A DNA stretch of 64,000 nt from Chaenocephalus aceratus (Eukaryota; Chordata; Actinopteri; Perciformes; Channichthyidae). The stretch's first letter is position 1. Every line of letters starts with the position of its first letter. The position numbers and the translations under genes were made by a program. The notes beneath the pieces are model-generated. The model did no database searches. It worked only from the letters and a program-made list of their open reading frames with translations, and had not been told where the DNA came from. Of this stretch, positions 22,650 to 30,946 are shown piece after piece. The stretch spans positions 17,486,103-17,550,102 of the forward strand of contig CM043797.1 of the NCBI GenBank assembly GCA_023974075.1. Direction: 5' to 3'.

Positions 22650-22895
22650 GTGTATTCTACCTATGTAAAAAGAATGTCGGGGTTGTCTCTGTATCAAGAA
22701 GATGTGTTTAAAAATGAATTTTGTGAAAAATACCAACTGTGTGAGAGACGTCATAAAGACAGTCATTTTAACCACAGTGTTTTGTTCTCTACAAATGTTT
22801 TAAGATTGTTACAAAATGTAAAAATAAAAATAAAAGGTATGGAGACTAAATTAATTCAGGTGACTCTGGCTTTATTAGGAAAACAAAACATATAA
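22650..22895 (+). CDS. Unknown 81-residue protein, left arm
   Basis: It starts MYSTYVKRMSGLSLYQEDVF and contains FCEKYQLCERRHKDSHFNH, with two Cys and three His that could bind zinc. The C terminus is basic and then hydrophobic. The start lies 15-20 bases past the TATA-like part of the upstream module. Identical in the right arm (26699-26944). The VKRM motif near the start recurs in the 88/98-residue protein, hinting at relatedness. Function unknown. Confidence 0.55.
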   Translation: MYSTYVKRMSGLSLYQEDVFKNEFCEKYQLCERRHKDSHFNHSVLFSTNVLRLLQNVKIKIKGMETKLIQVTLALLGKQNI

Positions 22896-23339
22896 TACAA
22901 AGGGGTTAGGGGTTAAATGTAACCATCGTGGACTTAATAGTCTAACAAAATACTTTTATCTGAATACATTTTTTCTTTTTAAGCGCACTTTCTGAAATTA
23001 TTTATTTATTATTTCAGTGGAACAATCCAGTTTTTGTTAACATTAACGCTTTCTTCTCTTTTTTCTTGTGTTACTAAGATACTTTTAGACATACTTTGGC
23101 GTATGCAACACTTGTTCAGATAAACAAGGTTTTTTCTTTTTCTGATAAACTTACATTTTTTAGTTATTTTATGTTACCAAGATACTTTGAGATGTACGCA
23201 ACTATACTTTTCTGACTTTTTTCTGTAGAATCGTGACAAAACTATTACTTGTTCTTAAATGATGACCTATTGCTGGAGATGAGATGAAAAAGCTACAACG
23301 CTTAAAGAACTTTTTTCTAAAAACTCTCAATTCTATAAT
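22896..23339. other. Non-coding gap between the 81- and 167-residue genes
   Basis: It is AT-rich. It contains two partly similar halves with ACTAAGATACTTTTAGACAT and ACCAAGATACTTTGAGATGT. No supported gene. It ends in the module of the next gene. Confidence 0.5.
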
Positions 23340-23422
23340 TGACTACCCCCATTCAACGCAATAAGCCCTACCCTCCACTCAGCAAATCATCTAAAACGAA
23401 GGACGACCGTTGTAAACTAGCC
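23340..23422 (+). promoter_or_regulatory. Recurrent intergenic module plus leader upstream of the 167-residue gene
   Basis: CATTCAACGCAATAAGCCC is followed by CCCTCCACTCAGCAAATC, CATCTAAAACGAAGGACG and a leader ACCGTTGTAAACTAGCC directly before the ATG. The 110-residue gene has the same leader immediately before its ATG. This fixes the start at 23423 rather than at the upstream in-frame ATG (23339), which lies before the module. Confidence 0.7.
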
Positions 23423-23926
23423 ATGGAGCAGAGAAAAGCCAAGACTCCCCCCGCGAGTTGCAGCCAGGAACAGAGTCCACCAGCAACACCACCATGGGGG
23501 AAACCCGAATCTTGCAATACTACAGCTGCTGATTTTGCTCCTTGGGCCAAAACGTCTCTGTTTATGGACACAGTGAAAGCGGTGTTGGTTGATATTGTGG
23601 AGAGGGTGATACATCGGTACAGAGAAGAAATATGCAATGGGTGCCGAGTCAGTCACCCCGGCCAGAGGCAACACGATTTTCTGAATGACATGTCCGATTT
23701 TTACTTCAGAAACAATTACAACGCGTTAATGAAAAGACTCTGGCTCACCGACTTCATTACTGAGATCGACCAGACTCTTAATGATAAAGACATTTTCACG
23801 GATGATTGGAGGATCCAAGGCGCTTCGGAGGCTTTTCTTCACAATCTCAAAAATTGCAGACGCCTCAAGGAGAGACTTGAAAAGATCCATGCCGAGTTGG
23901 ATGGAGAAGAAGAAGAAGAAGACTAA
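23423..23926 (+). CDS. Unknown 167-residue protein with a Cys/His cluster, left arm
   Basis: It starts MEQRKAKTPPASC. An upstream in-frame ATG at 23339 would give 195 residues, but it precedes the promoter-like module. After a Pro/Ser-rich N terminus comes a helical domain with CNGCRVSHPGQRQH, a C-x2-C-x3-H-x5-H arrangement that could hold zinc, then FLNDMSDFYFRNNYNAL and a very acidic Glu-rich tail. The right arm (25671-26171, minus) encodes the same protein minus one Glu. A CxxC...HPxQ motif of this kind is, to my memory, seen in proteins of several small DNA viruses of fish, but I cannot assign a family with certainty. Confidence 0.75.
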   Translation: MEQRKAKTPPASCSQEQSPPATPPWGKPESCNTTAADFAPWAKTSLFMDTVKAVLVDIVERVIHRYREEICNGCRVSHPGQRQHDFLNDMSDFYFRNNYNALMKRLWLTDFITEIDQTLNDKDIFTDDWRIQGASEAFLHNLKNCRRLKERLEKIHAELDGEEEEED

Positions 23927-24061
23927 CAACCAGCAGTTGGATGGAGAAGCCAGGGACTTGTTCGATACAGTGACTTTTTTCTTTAAGTAAAATAAAAATG
24001 GGAAACTACTTTGCAAAACGCTCTGTATATATTGATCATAATGTAGTCCCGTTTAATAAGT

Positions 24062-24328
24062 GTGATGATGGGGGCGATTGAAAACAGAACGAGTAGTGAC
24101 CCCTGTGTAAAAAGAATGGCTGAAGTTTGTAAACTAGAAGACATTTTGGATATCATTCGTTCTGGCAGTACTATTCCGGGTCATTGGGAAATGATTGTAA
24201 ACGAAACATTTAAAGTGGTCCTGGAATCTTCATTTTCCGAAACATTCTGTAACATTATCTCAGAAATGAAACAAACATCAAAAGTGTATCATGTGTATCA
24301 TTCGCAGCAGTCGGTTGGCGGGAGATGA
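24062..24328 (+). CDS. 88-residue protein, left arm, truncated at the palindrome centre
   Basis: It starts MMMGAIENRTSSDPCVKRM and continues KLEDILDIIRSG and HWEMIVNETFKVVLESS, a helical protein without membrane segments. The reading crosses the arm/centre boundary at 24295, so the last 11 residues differ from the right-arm version. One of the two must carry a foreign C terminus. Function unknown. Confidence 0.55.
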   Translation: MMMGAIENRTSSDPCVKRMAEVCKLEDILDIIRSGSTIPGHWEMIVNETFKVVLESSFSETFCNIISEMKQTSKVYHVYHSQQSVGGR

Positions 24329-24376
24329 TCTATAAGATTATTATGATCCGGTAATGGCTCTACAACACCATCTAGT

Positions 24377-24709
24377 TTAAATTTGTTCACTTTGTTTCTT
24401 TTTCTTTTCACCTTCCTTCTTTTGTCTTTCTGCTAATTGTCGTTTGCGATCTAGGCGAGTGGTATGAGATATACTGTTTCTATAAAGGTTATCTATAATA
24501 CCATCTTTTAAAGAAAGATATTCTTCATATGTCATGTTATCATGGTCCTCTTTTGTCCTAAAGACTTTACATGGATATGATATAGACGAGAGCTCTTCTT
24601 CTGGGACATCCTCTCCCCTACTTTGTAACATCCAGTCATTAAGCCCGTATCCATTATCCTGGTGATAATAAGGGCAGGCTACATCAGACTTGGTTTTTCT
24701 CAGATCCAT
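24377..24709 (-). CDS. Unknown 110-residue protein in the palindrome centre
   Basis: It starts MDLRKTKSDVACPYYHQD and ends in a strongly charged, lysine-rich tail (RQKKEGEKKKKQSEQI), with a middle part SYPCKVFRTKEDHDNMTYEEY. The ATG follows exactly the same leader (ACTAGCC) and TATA-like core as the 167-residue gene, which supports expression. It is the only gene in single copy. Function unknown. Confidence 0.7.
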   Translation of the reverse strand: MDLRKTKSDVACPYYHQDNGYGLNDWMLQSRGEDVPEEELSSISYPCKVFRTKEDHDNMTYEEYLSLKDGIIDNLYRNSISHTTRLDRKRQLAERQKKEGEKKKKQSEQI

Positions 24710-24790
24710 GGCTAGTTTTTAACGGTCGTCCTTAGTTTTATATGATTTGCTGAGTGGGTGGGACATATTGCGTTGAGTGGGAGGCTTCAT
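24710..24790 (-). promoter_or_regulatory. Recurrent module upstream of the 110-residue gene
   Basis: On the minus strand: CCACTCAACGCAATATGTCC, CACCCACTCAGCAAATC, then CATATAAAACTAAGGACG, in which TATAAAA is a consensus TATA box. This best copy identifies the last block of the module as a core promoter. Confidence 0.7.
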
Positions 24791-25235
24791 CTGTAGAAAG
24801 TACTCTGTTTCAGTAGATTTGGTTAAGAATCTGACTCTTAATGGCAGTTTGTCATTTTGGAGGGTATTTCAGTGAAACAAGGCTGTTTTGAACATTTGAC
24901 AGATTTAATGCTTAAATTCTCTGAGAAAGTTACCGAAGACACACTTTTCTTTTTAAAAAGCTGAAAAGTAGATAATGAAGTGTGCTTTGTGTTACAGACA
25001 CACGAAAACACTGAAAACACAACAAGAAGGACTGTAATACACATGTATCAGACACGTTCCCCTTGCGTATAAATGATGACAACAGTTTTTTAGATGTAAA
25101 AAACACTTTTTTTATTTTTTCACACACAAAATCAATAGTTATACTGATTGTAGCATCCCCAGGACAGTCTCCAGCTTAGAATTCCCCATATTACTGGAGA
25201 TATCATGATGGAGATTTTTCACTCAGTCAAAATAT

Positions 25236-25532
25236 TCACGTGTATGCTGTTTCAACACACAGATGCATTACATCTACAAACAGAGCATACAATGAGAGCA
25301 CATGATACACTTTTGATGTTTGTTTCATTTCTGAGATAATGTTACAGAATGTTTCGGAAAATGAAGATTCCAGGACCACTTTAAATGTTTCGTTTACAAT
25401 CATTTCCCAATGACCCGGAATAGTACTGCCAGAACGAATGATATCCAAAATGTCTTCTAGTTTACAAACTTCAGCCATTCTTTTTACACAGGGGTCACTA
25501 CTCGTTCTGTTTTCAATCGCCCCCATCATCAC
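25236..25532 (-). CDS. 98-residue version of the MMMG protein, right arm
   Basis: It is identical to the left-arm product for 77 residues, then continues LSLYALFVDVMHLCVETAYT from the centre. The hydrophobic end looks more natural than the left-arm tail, so this may be the original C terminus. That would place the right half of the centre next to this arm in the parental genome. Confidence 0.55.
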   Translation of the reverse strand: MMMGAIENRTSSDPCVKRMAEVCKLEDILDIIRSGSTIPGHWEMIVNETFKVVLESSFSETFCNIISEMKQTSKVYHVLSLYALFVDVMHLCVETAYT

Positions 25533-25670
25533 ACTTATTAAACGGGTAGACTACATTATGATCAATATATACAGAGCGTTTTGCAAAGTAGTTTCCCATT
25601 TTTATTTTACTTAAAGAAAAAAGTCACTGTATCGAACAAGTCCCTGGCTTCTCCATCCAACTGCTGGTTG

Positions 25671-26171
25671 TTAGTCTTCTTCTTCTTCTCCATCCAACTC
25701 GGCATGGATCTTTTCAAGTCTCTCCTTGAGGCGTCTGCAATTTTTGAGATTGTGAAGAAAAGCCTCCGAAGCGCCTTGGATCCTCCAATCATCCGTGAAA
25801 ATGTCTTTATCATTAAGAGTCTGGTCGATCTCAGTAATGAAGTCGGTGAGCCAGAGTCTTTTCATTAACGCGTTGTAATTGTTTCTGAAGTAAAAATCGG
25901 ACATGTCATTCAGAAAATCGTGTTGCCTCTGGCCGGGGTGACTGACTCGGCACCCATTGCATATTTCTTCTCTGTACCGATGTATCACCCTCTCCACAAT
26001 ATCAACCAACACCGCTTTCACTGTGTCCATAAACAGAGACGTTTTGGCCCAAGGAGCAAAATCAGCAGCTGTAGTATTGCAAGATTCGGGTTTCCCCCAT
26101 GGTGGTGTTGCTGGTGGACTCTGTTCCTGGCTGCAACTCGCGGGGGGAGTCTTGGCTTTTCTCTGCTCCAT
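25671..26171 (-). CDS. Unknown Cys/His-cluster protein, right-arm copy (166 residues)
   Basis: It is a mirror copy of 23423-23926, shorter by one Glu codon in the terminal acidic run. It keeps the same leader and TATA-like module (26172-26254). All residues of the C-x2-C-x3-H-x5-H cluster are retained, so both copies are open. Confidence 0.75.
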   Translation of the reverse strand: MEQRKAKTPPASCSQEQSPPATPPWGKPESCNTTAADFAPWAKTSLFMDTVKAVLVDIVERVIHRYREEICNGCRVSHPGQRQHDFLNDMSDFYFRNNYNALMKRLWLTDFITEIDQTLNDKDIFTDDWRIQGASEAFLHNLKNCRRLKERLEKIHAELDGEEEED

Positions 26172-26698
26172 GGCTAGTTTACAACGGTCGTCCTTCGTTT
26201 TAGATGATTTGCTGAGTGGAGGGTAGGGCTTATTGCGTTGAATGGGGGTAGTCAATTATAGAATTGAGAGTTTTTAGAAAAAAGTTCTTTAAGCGTTGTA
26301 GCTTTTTCATCTCATCTCCAGCAATAGGTCATCATTTAAGAACAAGTAATAGTTTTGTCACGATTCTACAGAAAAAAGTCAGAAAAGTATAGTTGCGTAC
26401 ATCTCAAAGTATCTTGGTAACATAAAATAACTAAAAAATGTAAGTTTATCAGAAAAAGAAAAAACCTTGTTTATCTGAACAAGTGTTGCATACGCCAAAG
26501 TATGTCTAAAAGTATCTTAGTAACACAAGAAAAAAGAGAAGAAAGCGTTAATGTTAACAAAAACTGGATTGTTCCACTGAAATAATAAATAAATAATTTC
26601 AGAAAGTGCGCTTAAAAAGAAAAAATGTATTCAGATAAAAGTATTTTGTTAGACTATTAAGTCCACGATGGTTACATTTAACCCCTAACCCCTTTGTA

Positions 26699-26944
26699 TT
26701 ATATGTTTTGTTTTCCTAATAAAGCCAGAGTCACCTGAATTAATTTAGTCTCCATACCTTTTATTTTTATTTTTACATTTTGTAACAATCTTAAAACATT
26801 TGTAGAGAACAAAACACTGTGGTTAAAATGACTGTCTTTATGACGTCTCTCACACAGTTGGTATTTTTCACAAAATTCATTTTTAAACACATCTTCTTGA
26901 TACAGAGACAACCCCGACATTCTTTTTACATAGGTAGAATACAC
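26699..26944 (-). CDS. Unknown 81-residue protein, right-arm copy
   Basis: It encodes the same residues as 22650-22895. The upstream module is at 26962-27018. No defects are seen. Confidence 0.55.
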   Translation of the reverse strand: MYSTYVKRMSGLSLYQEDVFKNEFCEKYQLCERRHKDSHFNHSVLFSTNVLRLLQNVKIKIKGMETKLIQVTLALLGKQNI

Positions 26945-27002
26945 AATGTCTTTCTTGAGGGGTCCTTAGTTTAAAATGCTCTGATGAGGAGGGTGTGACT
27001 TG

Positions 27003-27803
27003 TTATGTTGAGTGGGGGGCAGAGTCCTCTGTAAAGGTGAGATTCTTTTTCACCAGTATAATGTCCATCGATGTCTGACTCTGTTTAAAAAGTTCTTTAA
27101 GCTTTGTAGCTTTTCCATCAATCATTTTCAGCCAAGCAGCCAGTGGTACCCGCACTGCTGTCTGAAATACTCCGCAGGTAGAATTAAAAACCTCCAAAAC
27201 AAAATCATCAGAGGGATCCTTCCCCAGCGTCTCCAAATGGCTTGCACGGTAATACCATCGCCCCGATGGTCCGCTTTTAGTTTCCCAGACGGTGCTTGTC
27301 AGGACTCTTCTCACTTCTGGCAGCGGGGAAATAACTCTTTCTTCCTCCACATTGAGGGGCGGCGATGAAATCTCTTCTTTGATCTCGCATGCTGTCTGTG
27401 TTTCTTTGCTTTTCTTTGCAAATATCTTGTACACCGCTGGTTCCACTATGGTTTCTTGATGCACTACTTCTTTCGGTACCGTGGTTGCGTGGAGATCTCT
27501 GGAAGACACCAGAGTTAACACAGCCCAATCTGTTGAGGTCAGTGTCGCTTTAACACTGCGGGGTCCGTACGTTTCTCCATTCTTCAGATTGTAGAAATGC
27601 AGTTCATTCGCCATATAGTTGAATACATAACCCCAAACATCACCATTTTTTAGATTCCATTCTTCATAAAGTTCTTCGGCTGGAGGCGTCTGAACCCGGC
27701 ACATATATTGCATTCGTTTCTTGATTGGCGCTCCGGACTGATGGCTGTACGTTGTCACAGGCGTCTCGCTGATTAAACCCATATCTAAGCTTCTCTTTGC
27801 CAT
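27003..27803 (-). CDS. Unknown 266-residue protein, right-arm copy
   Basis: It encodes a sequence identical to the left-arm copy at 21791-22591, including its start and stop. Two intact identical copies in an otherwise gutted element suggest recent formation of the palindrome or continued gene conversion between the arms. Confidence 0.75.
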   Translation of the reverse strand: MAKRSLDMGLISETPVTTYSHQSGAPIKKRMQYMCRVQTPPAEELYEEWNLKNGDVWGYVFNYMANELHFYNLKNGETYGPRSVKATLTSTDWAVLTLVSSRDLHATTVPKEVVHQETIVEPAVYKIFAKKSKETQTACEIKEEISSPPLNVEEERVISPLPEVRRVLTSTVWETKSGPSGRWYYRASHLETLGKDPSDDFVLEVFNSTCGVFQTAVRVPLAAWLKMIDGKATKLKELFKQSQTSMDIILVKKNLTFTEDSAPHST

Positions 27804-28224
27804 TTTTCTTTTTTGAAAAGTGCCTTGGTGATTGGAAATGACTGGCCTGTTATCTAGTTTGAGCGTATTTATTTTCGTCTATTTCCATCCCCTTACTTTG
27901 AAATGTTCTGGTGAGGAGGGCGGGACATGTTATGTTGAGTGGAGGCGGAGCCCCTGTACAAGCTGGAGGCTTCATGGAGTGAAATGGAGCAGAAACACAT
28001 TTTAAGAAAACCTCTCTTTGTTGCCTACAACAGAATCTAATAGTACACCATACAGCCTCATATTGGGTTTCCTTATAGTGGTGTAAAGTAAATATAAAAG
28101 ACAAAGATTATGTTTTAAATTGTTTTATTATTTCCTCTCTTCAGAGAGACTTTTCTTATATAGTTAGTAAAAAAGTAATTACACATTAGTTCACAGTCGC
28201 TACAAATAAAAAAAGAGAATATCC

Positions 28225-28431
28225 TCAGGTATCACTAATAAACAATATTACAACTTTCTGAGATATTTTCACACAATATACTTGTAACTTGTTTTTTTTA
28301 AAATAGGGCTTCAATATATTTTGCATGTCATGCATAAACACGGTGTCATCTTTCTTGAAACTGTCCGTTTTACAGAAGAGTGAAGAATAATGGCTGTTTT
28401 CTGCTTCTTCATCCTCTGAATTTTCCTGCAC
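28225..28431 (-). CDS. Small acidic protein, 68 residues, right-arm copy
   Basis: Mirror of 21163-21369, identical in sequence. The same doubts apply: it may be an exon or a chance frame. Confidence 0.4.
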   Translation of the reverse strand: MQENSEDEEAENSHYSSLFCKTDSFKKDDTVFMHDMQNILKPYFKKNKLQVYCVKISQKVVILFISDT

Positions 28432-28553
28432 TTTTGTGTATAAAAGCTGAAAAAATGTAAATAATGAAGTACTTTGTTTTTAGTAGATGTCGTTAACCCC
28501 CTGAGGCAGTCCAAAAACTAAGCATCTGTCTCTTAACCCACCATCCCCCGAGA

Positions 28554-29164
28554 GCCATACTCAGCTCCCCAGGGGTCTGCCTGCATAGCAAGGAGGAAAG
28601 AGCATTAACAGGCGTTTGGGTGACCACAGAATTCACCAAAGCCCTGGACCTGGGGTACAAGATGACTCGGATCACAGAGGTGTGGCATTTTGAGAAGAAA
28701 AGTGACAGCATTTTTGTAGAGTGTATATACACACATTTTTGAAGGGTAAACAAGAAGCATCAGGTTACCCCTCAGAGGCCACAGATGATGAGAGCAGACA
28801 AAAGTATGTAGCAGAATATCACGCTAAACAGGGTATCTTGATGGATGCAGATCAAATCAAATCAAATCCAGCCAAAAGAGAAGTGGCAAAACTATGTCTC
28901 AACAGTTTCTGGGGTAAATTTGCCCAGAGAAACAACCTGACTCAGACTAAGATTGTGACCAAAACAGAAGAATTTCTTCACCTCTTGTTTTCAGCTAAAC
29001 AATTTGTGTTTAATTTAACTGCGGCGGAAGACGCTGAAGCCCTGTCTCCCCTTACAAGCGGTAGTTTAAGACTGGAAATGAGATTCAGAGTACCGCTGCC
29101 CCAGACTACCACTTTAATCGTATATTCTTGTTTTGATTCGATTCTGGAGATTAAACTTTTTTAG
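28554..29164 (+). pseudogene. DNA polymerase B fragment, right arm
   Basis: It carries the same palm fragment as the left arm but has a 2-bp insertion in a TGTATATACACACA run near 28722, which breaks the frame before TFLKGKQEASG. Downstream it keeps about 70 more residues (KIVTKTEEFLHLLFSAKQF onward) that the left arm has lost. The final part (PLPQTTTLIVYSCFDS) is not typical polymerase, and the catalytic DTDS motif is absent. It is non-functional. Confidence 0.8.
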
Positions 29165-29740
29165 TTTTGGTCGATGTGAGTGCTCGTATATCCTGAAATC
29201 GTTTGAAATGTTTGTTTTACTTCGCATATTGACTGACTAATGTGTCATTTTATTTGTGTTTTACAGCTGTATTTGTCTGCCTTTCATGTCTGTGTTTTAT
29301 AGGTTGTAACTTTGTACATGCTGCCCTTGGGACATATTGCGTTGAGTGGGAGGCTTCATCTGTAGAAAGTACTCTGTTTCAGTAGATTTGGTTAAGAATC
29401 TGACTCTTAATGGCAGTTTTTTGATTTAAAGACTTTTTTACAGACATTCGGCAGATTTATGTGTAAAGATTTAGTTAAGAATCTGTCTCTTAACCTACCA
29501 CCCCCTATAGCCAAAACATAAAACTCTGCAGATTTGTGTGTAATTCACTCACAAAGGAACTGTAAGATACACTTTAATGGATGCATAACCTATAGTTAAT
29601 AAAAGTAATTATACATTAGTTCACAAACCTACAATTAAAGAGTATGCTGGAAAACTATAATGTCCTTGAAGGGTTCTCGCTTTTAAATGATCTGATGAGG
29701 AAAGGTGGGGCTTATTATGTTGAGGGGTAGGCGGATCCCC
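29165..29740. other. Polymerase-flanking segment found only in the right arm
   Basis: It holds a 91-bp block (29329-29419) identical to 24760-24850, a related diverged copy after it (TTAGTTAAGAATCTGTCTCTTAACC near 29470), and a further intergenic module on the minus strand (29684-29736, TCAACATAATAAGCCCCACC). Most of it corresponds to the 786 bp missing from the left arm. Confidence 0.7.
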
Positions 29741-30204
29741 TTGGAGAAAAGACAGAGTCTTTTACAGTCAGACCGGGGGAGAAATCCTGCTCGTTCCTTC
29801 AACCTTCCTTACAGAGCCCCTCCTCCAACACACGTGCCCAGAAAGAGGCTGTACTCTGCCTTCCTTACAGAGCCTCTCCTCCAACACACGTGACCAGAAA
29901 GAGGCTGTACTCTGAACCCACCCCTATGCCCGCATTCGCTTCTTGACTGGCGCTTCAGACGGTCGACTCGGTAAGCTGAATTGTCTGTCTTTTTTTAAAT
30001 TTATTTTGAGTATATCTCTATATGGTGTTACCCCATTCATTTATACAGAGGCTTTCATCATTGTGAAATTTCACATCAAGGCAGGCATCAAAAAGCTAAT
30101 TAGATTAGACAACAAAATGACTCTGAGGGGAGGGGTCAAAGAGACTATCTATTCAATACATCATAAATACCTATACAACAGAGGGGGTGTATGGGGCTAA
30201 TATA

Positions 30205-30815
30205 ATTGCTGACAAATACTCCACTCTCAGGGTCAGGGTTCAAATACATTAGCTATCTTAATTGACGCAATAAAATGGCCTGTATACAAAGGGGGGTGCC
30301 TGGGGGTAATATAATTGCGGGGTAATTACTCCACTCGGGGGTCAGGGGTCAAATACCTATAACTATCTTAACTGCTACAATAAAGGCCTATACACAAAGG
30401 GGGTGCCAGGGGCTATTCTAATTTGGGGCTATTACTCCACTCTGGGGTCAGGGGTCAAACACCTATAACTATCTTAATTGCTACAATAAAAAGCCTATAC
30501 ACAAAGGGGGTGCCAGGGGCTATTCTAATTGGGGCAATTACTCCACTCTGGGGTCAGGGGTCAAATACCTATAACTATCTTAATTGCTACAATAAAAAGC
30601 ATATACACAAAGGGGGTGCCTGGGGCTAGTCTAATTGGGGCAATTACTCCACTATGGGGTCAGGGGTCAAATACCTATAACTATCTTAATTGCTGCAATA
30701 AAAGGCCTGTACACAAAGGGGGTGCCTGGGGCTAGTCTAATTGGGGCAATTACTCCACTCAGGGGTCAGGGGTCAAATACCTATAACTATCTTAATTGCT
30801 GCAATAAAAGAATCA
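30205..30815 (+). repeat. Subterminal 106-bp tandem repeats, right arm
   Basis: Mirror of the left array, with the unit containing AATACCTATAACTATCTTAA and GGGGTCAGGGGTCAAA. Copies next to the end are the most similar to each other. Confidence 0.9.
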
Positions 30816-30946
30816 CTCCGGGGGGTCTTTCACGCCAATCTGACATCAAAGGACTTAGCTCATTTGCATAAGTAGGGAGAGGTATGACCTGTCACACCAC
30901 CTGTCACTTTTTTGAGGAAAGGAACATCATTACTACTACTAATGTC

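Larger units (their letters stand above)
19448..24295 (+). repeat. Left arm of the Polinton-like palindrome
   Basis: 4848 bp, inverted at 25299-30940. Encoded products such as the 266- and 81-residue proteins are identical between arms. Differences: the left arm lacks about 786 bp (right arm 28950-29735), lacks a 2-bp TG insertion seen in the right arm, and has one extra GAA codon in the 167-residue protein. Confidence 0.93.
24296..25298. other. Single-copy centre of the Polinton-like palindrome
   Basis: These 1003 bp separate the two arms and occur once. They contain one convincing minus-strand gene (24377-24709) with the shared promoter module. They also contain a 91-bp block (24760-24850) repeated directly and identically at 29329-29419 in the right arm. 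The part 24851-25235 shows no supported gene. Confidence 0.85.
19448..30940. mobile_element. Palindromic Polinton/Maverick-like virus-derived element, defective
   Basis: The ends are AGTAGTAGTAATGATG and its complement, flanked by a 6-bp target duplication AATGTC (19442-19447, 30941-30946). A 6-bp duplication and AG-first termini are the known signature of Polintons/Mavericks. A fragment of Polinton-type DNA polymerase B is present in both arms. Unlike normal 15-20 kb Polintons, almost the entire element is an inverted repeat: left arm 19448-24295, right arm 25299-30940, single-copy centre 24296-25298. I see no integrase, ATPase, protease or capsid gene. The empty target is part of a BEL gag frame, so the insertion is genuine. 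It resembles a snap-back or head-to-head replication product that was still integrated. Confidence 0.85.
25299..30940 (-). repeat. Right arm of the Polinton-like palindrome
   Basis: 5642 bp, the reverse complement of the left arm apart from an extra 786 bp (28950-29735) and scattered small differences. The longer right arm keeps more polymerase-flanking DNA and two further copies of the intergenic module. Confidence 0.93.

Noticed and set aside
19448..30940. Palindrome as a sequencing or assembly artefact (missed-adapter inverted duplicate)
   Set aside because: The flanks on the two sides are different and contiguous halves of one BEL gag, an exact 6-bp target duplication is present, and the arms carry private indels. 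Long-read confirmation would still be decisive.
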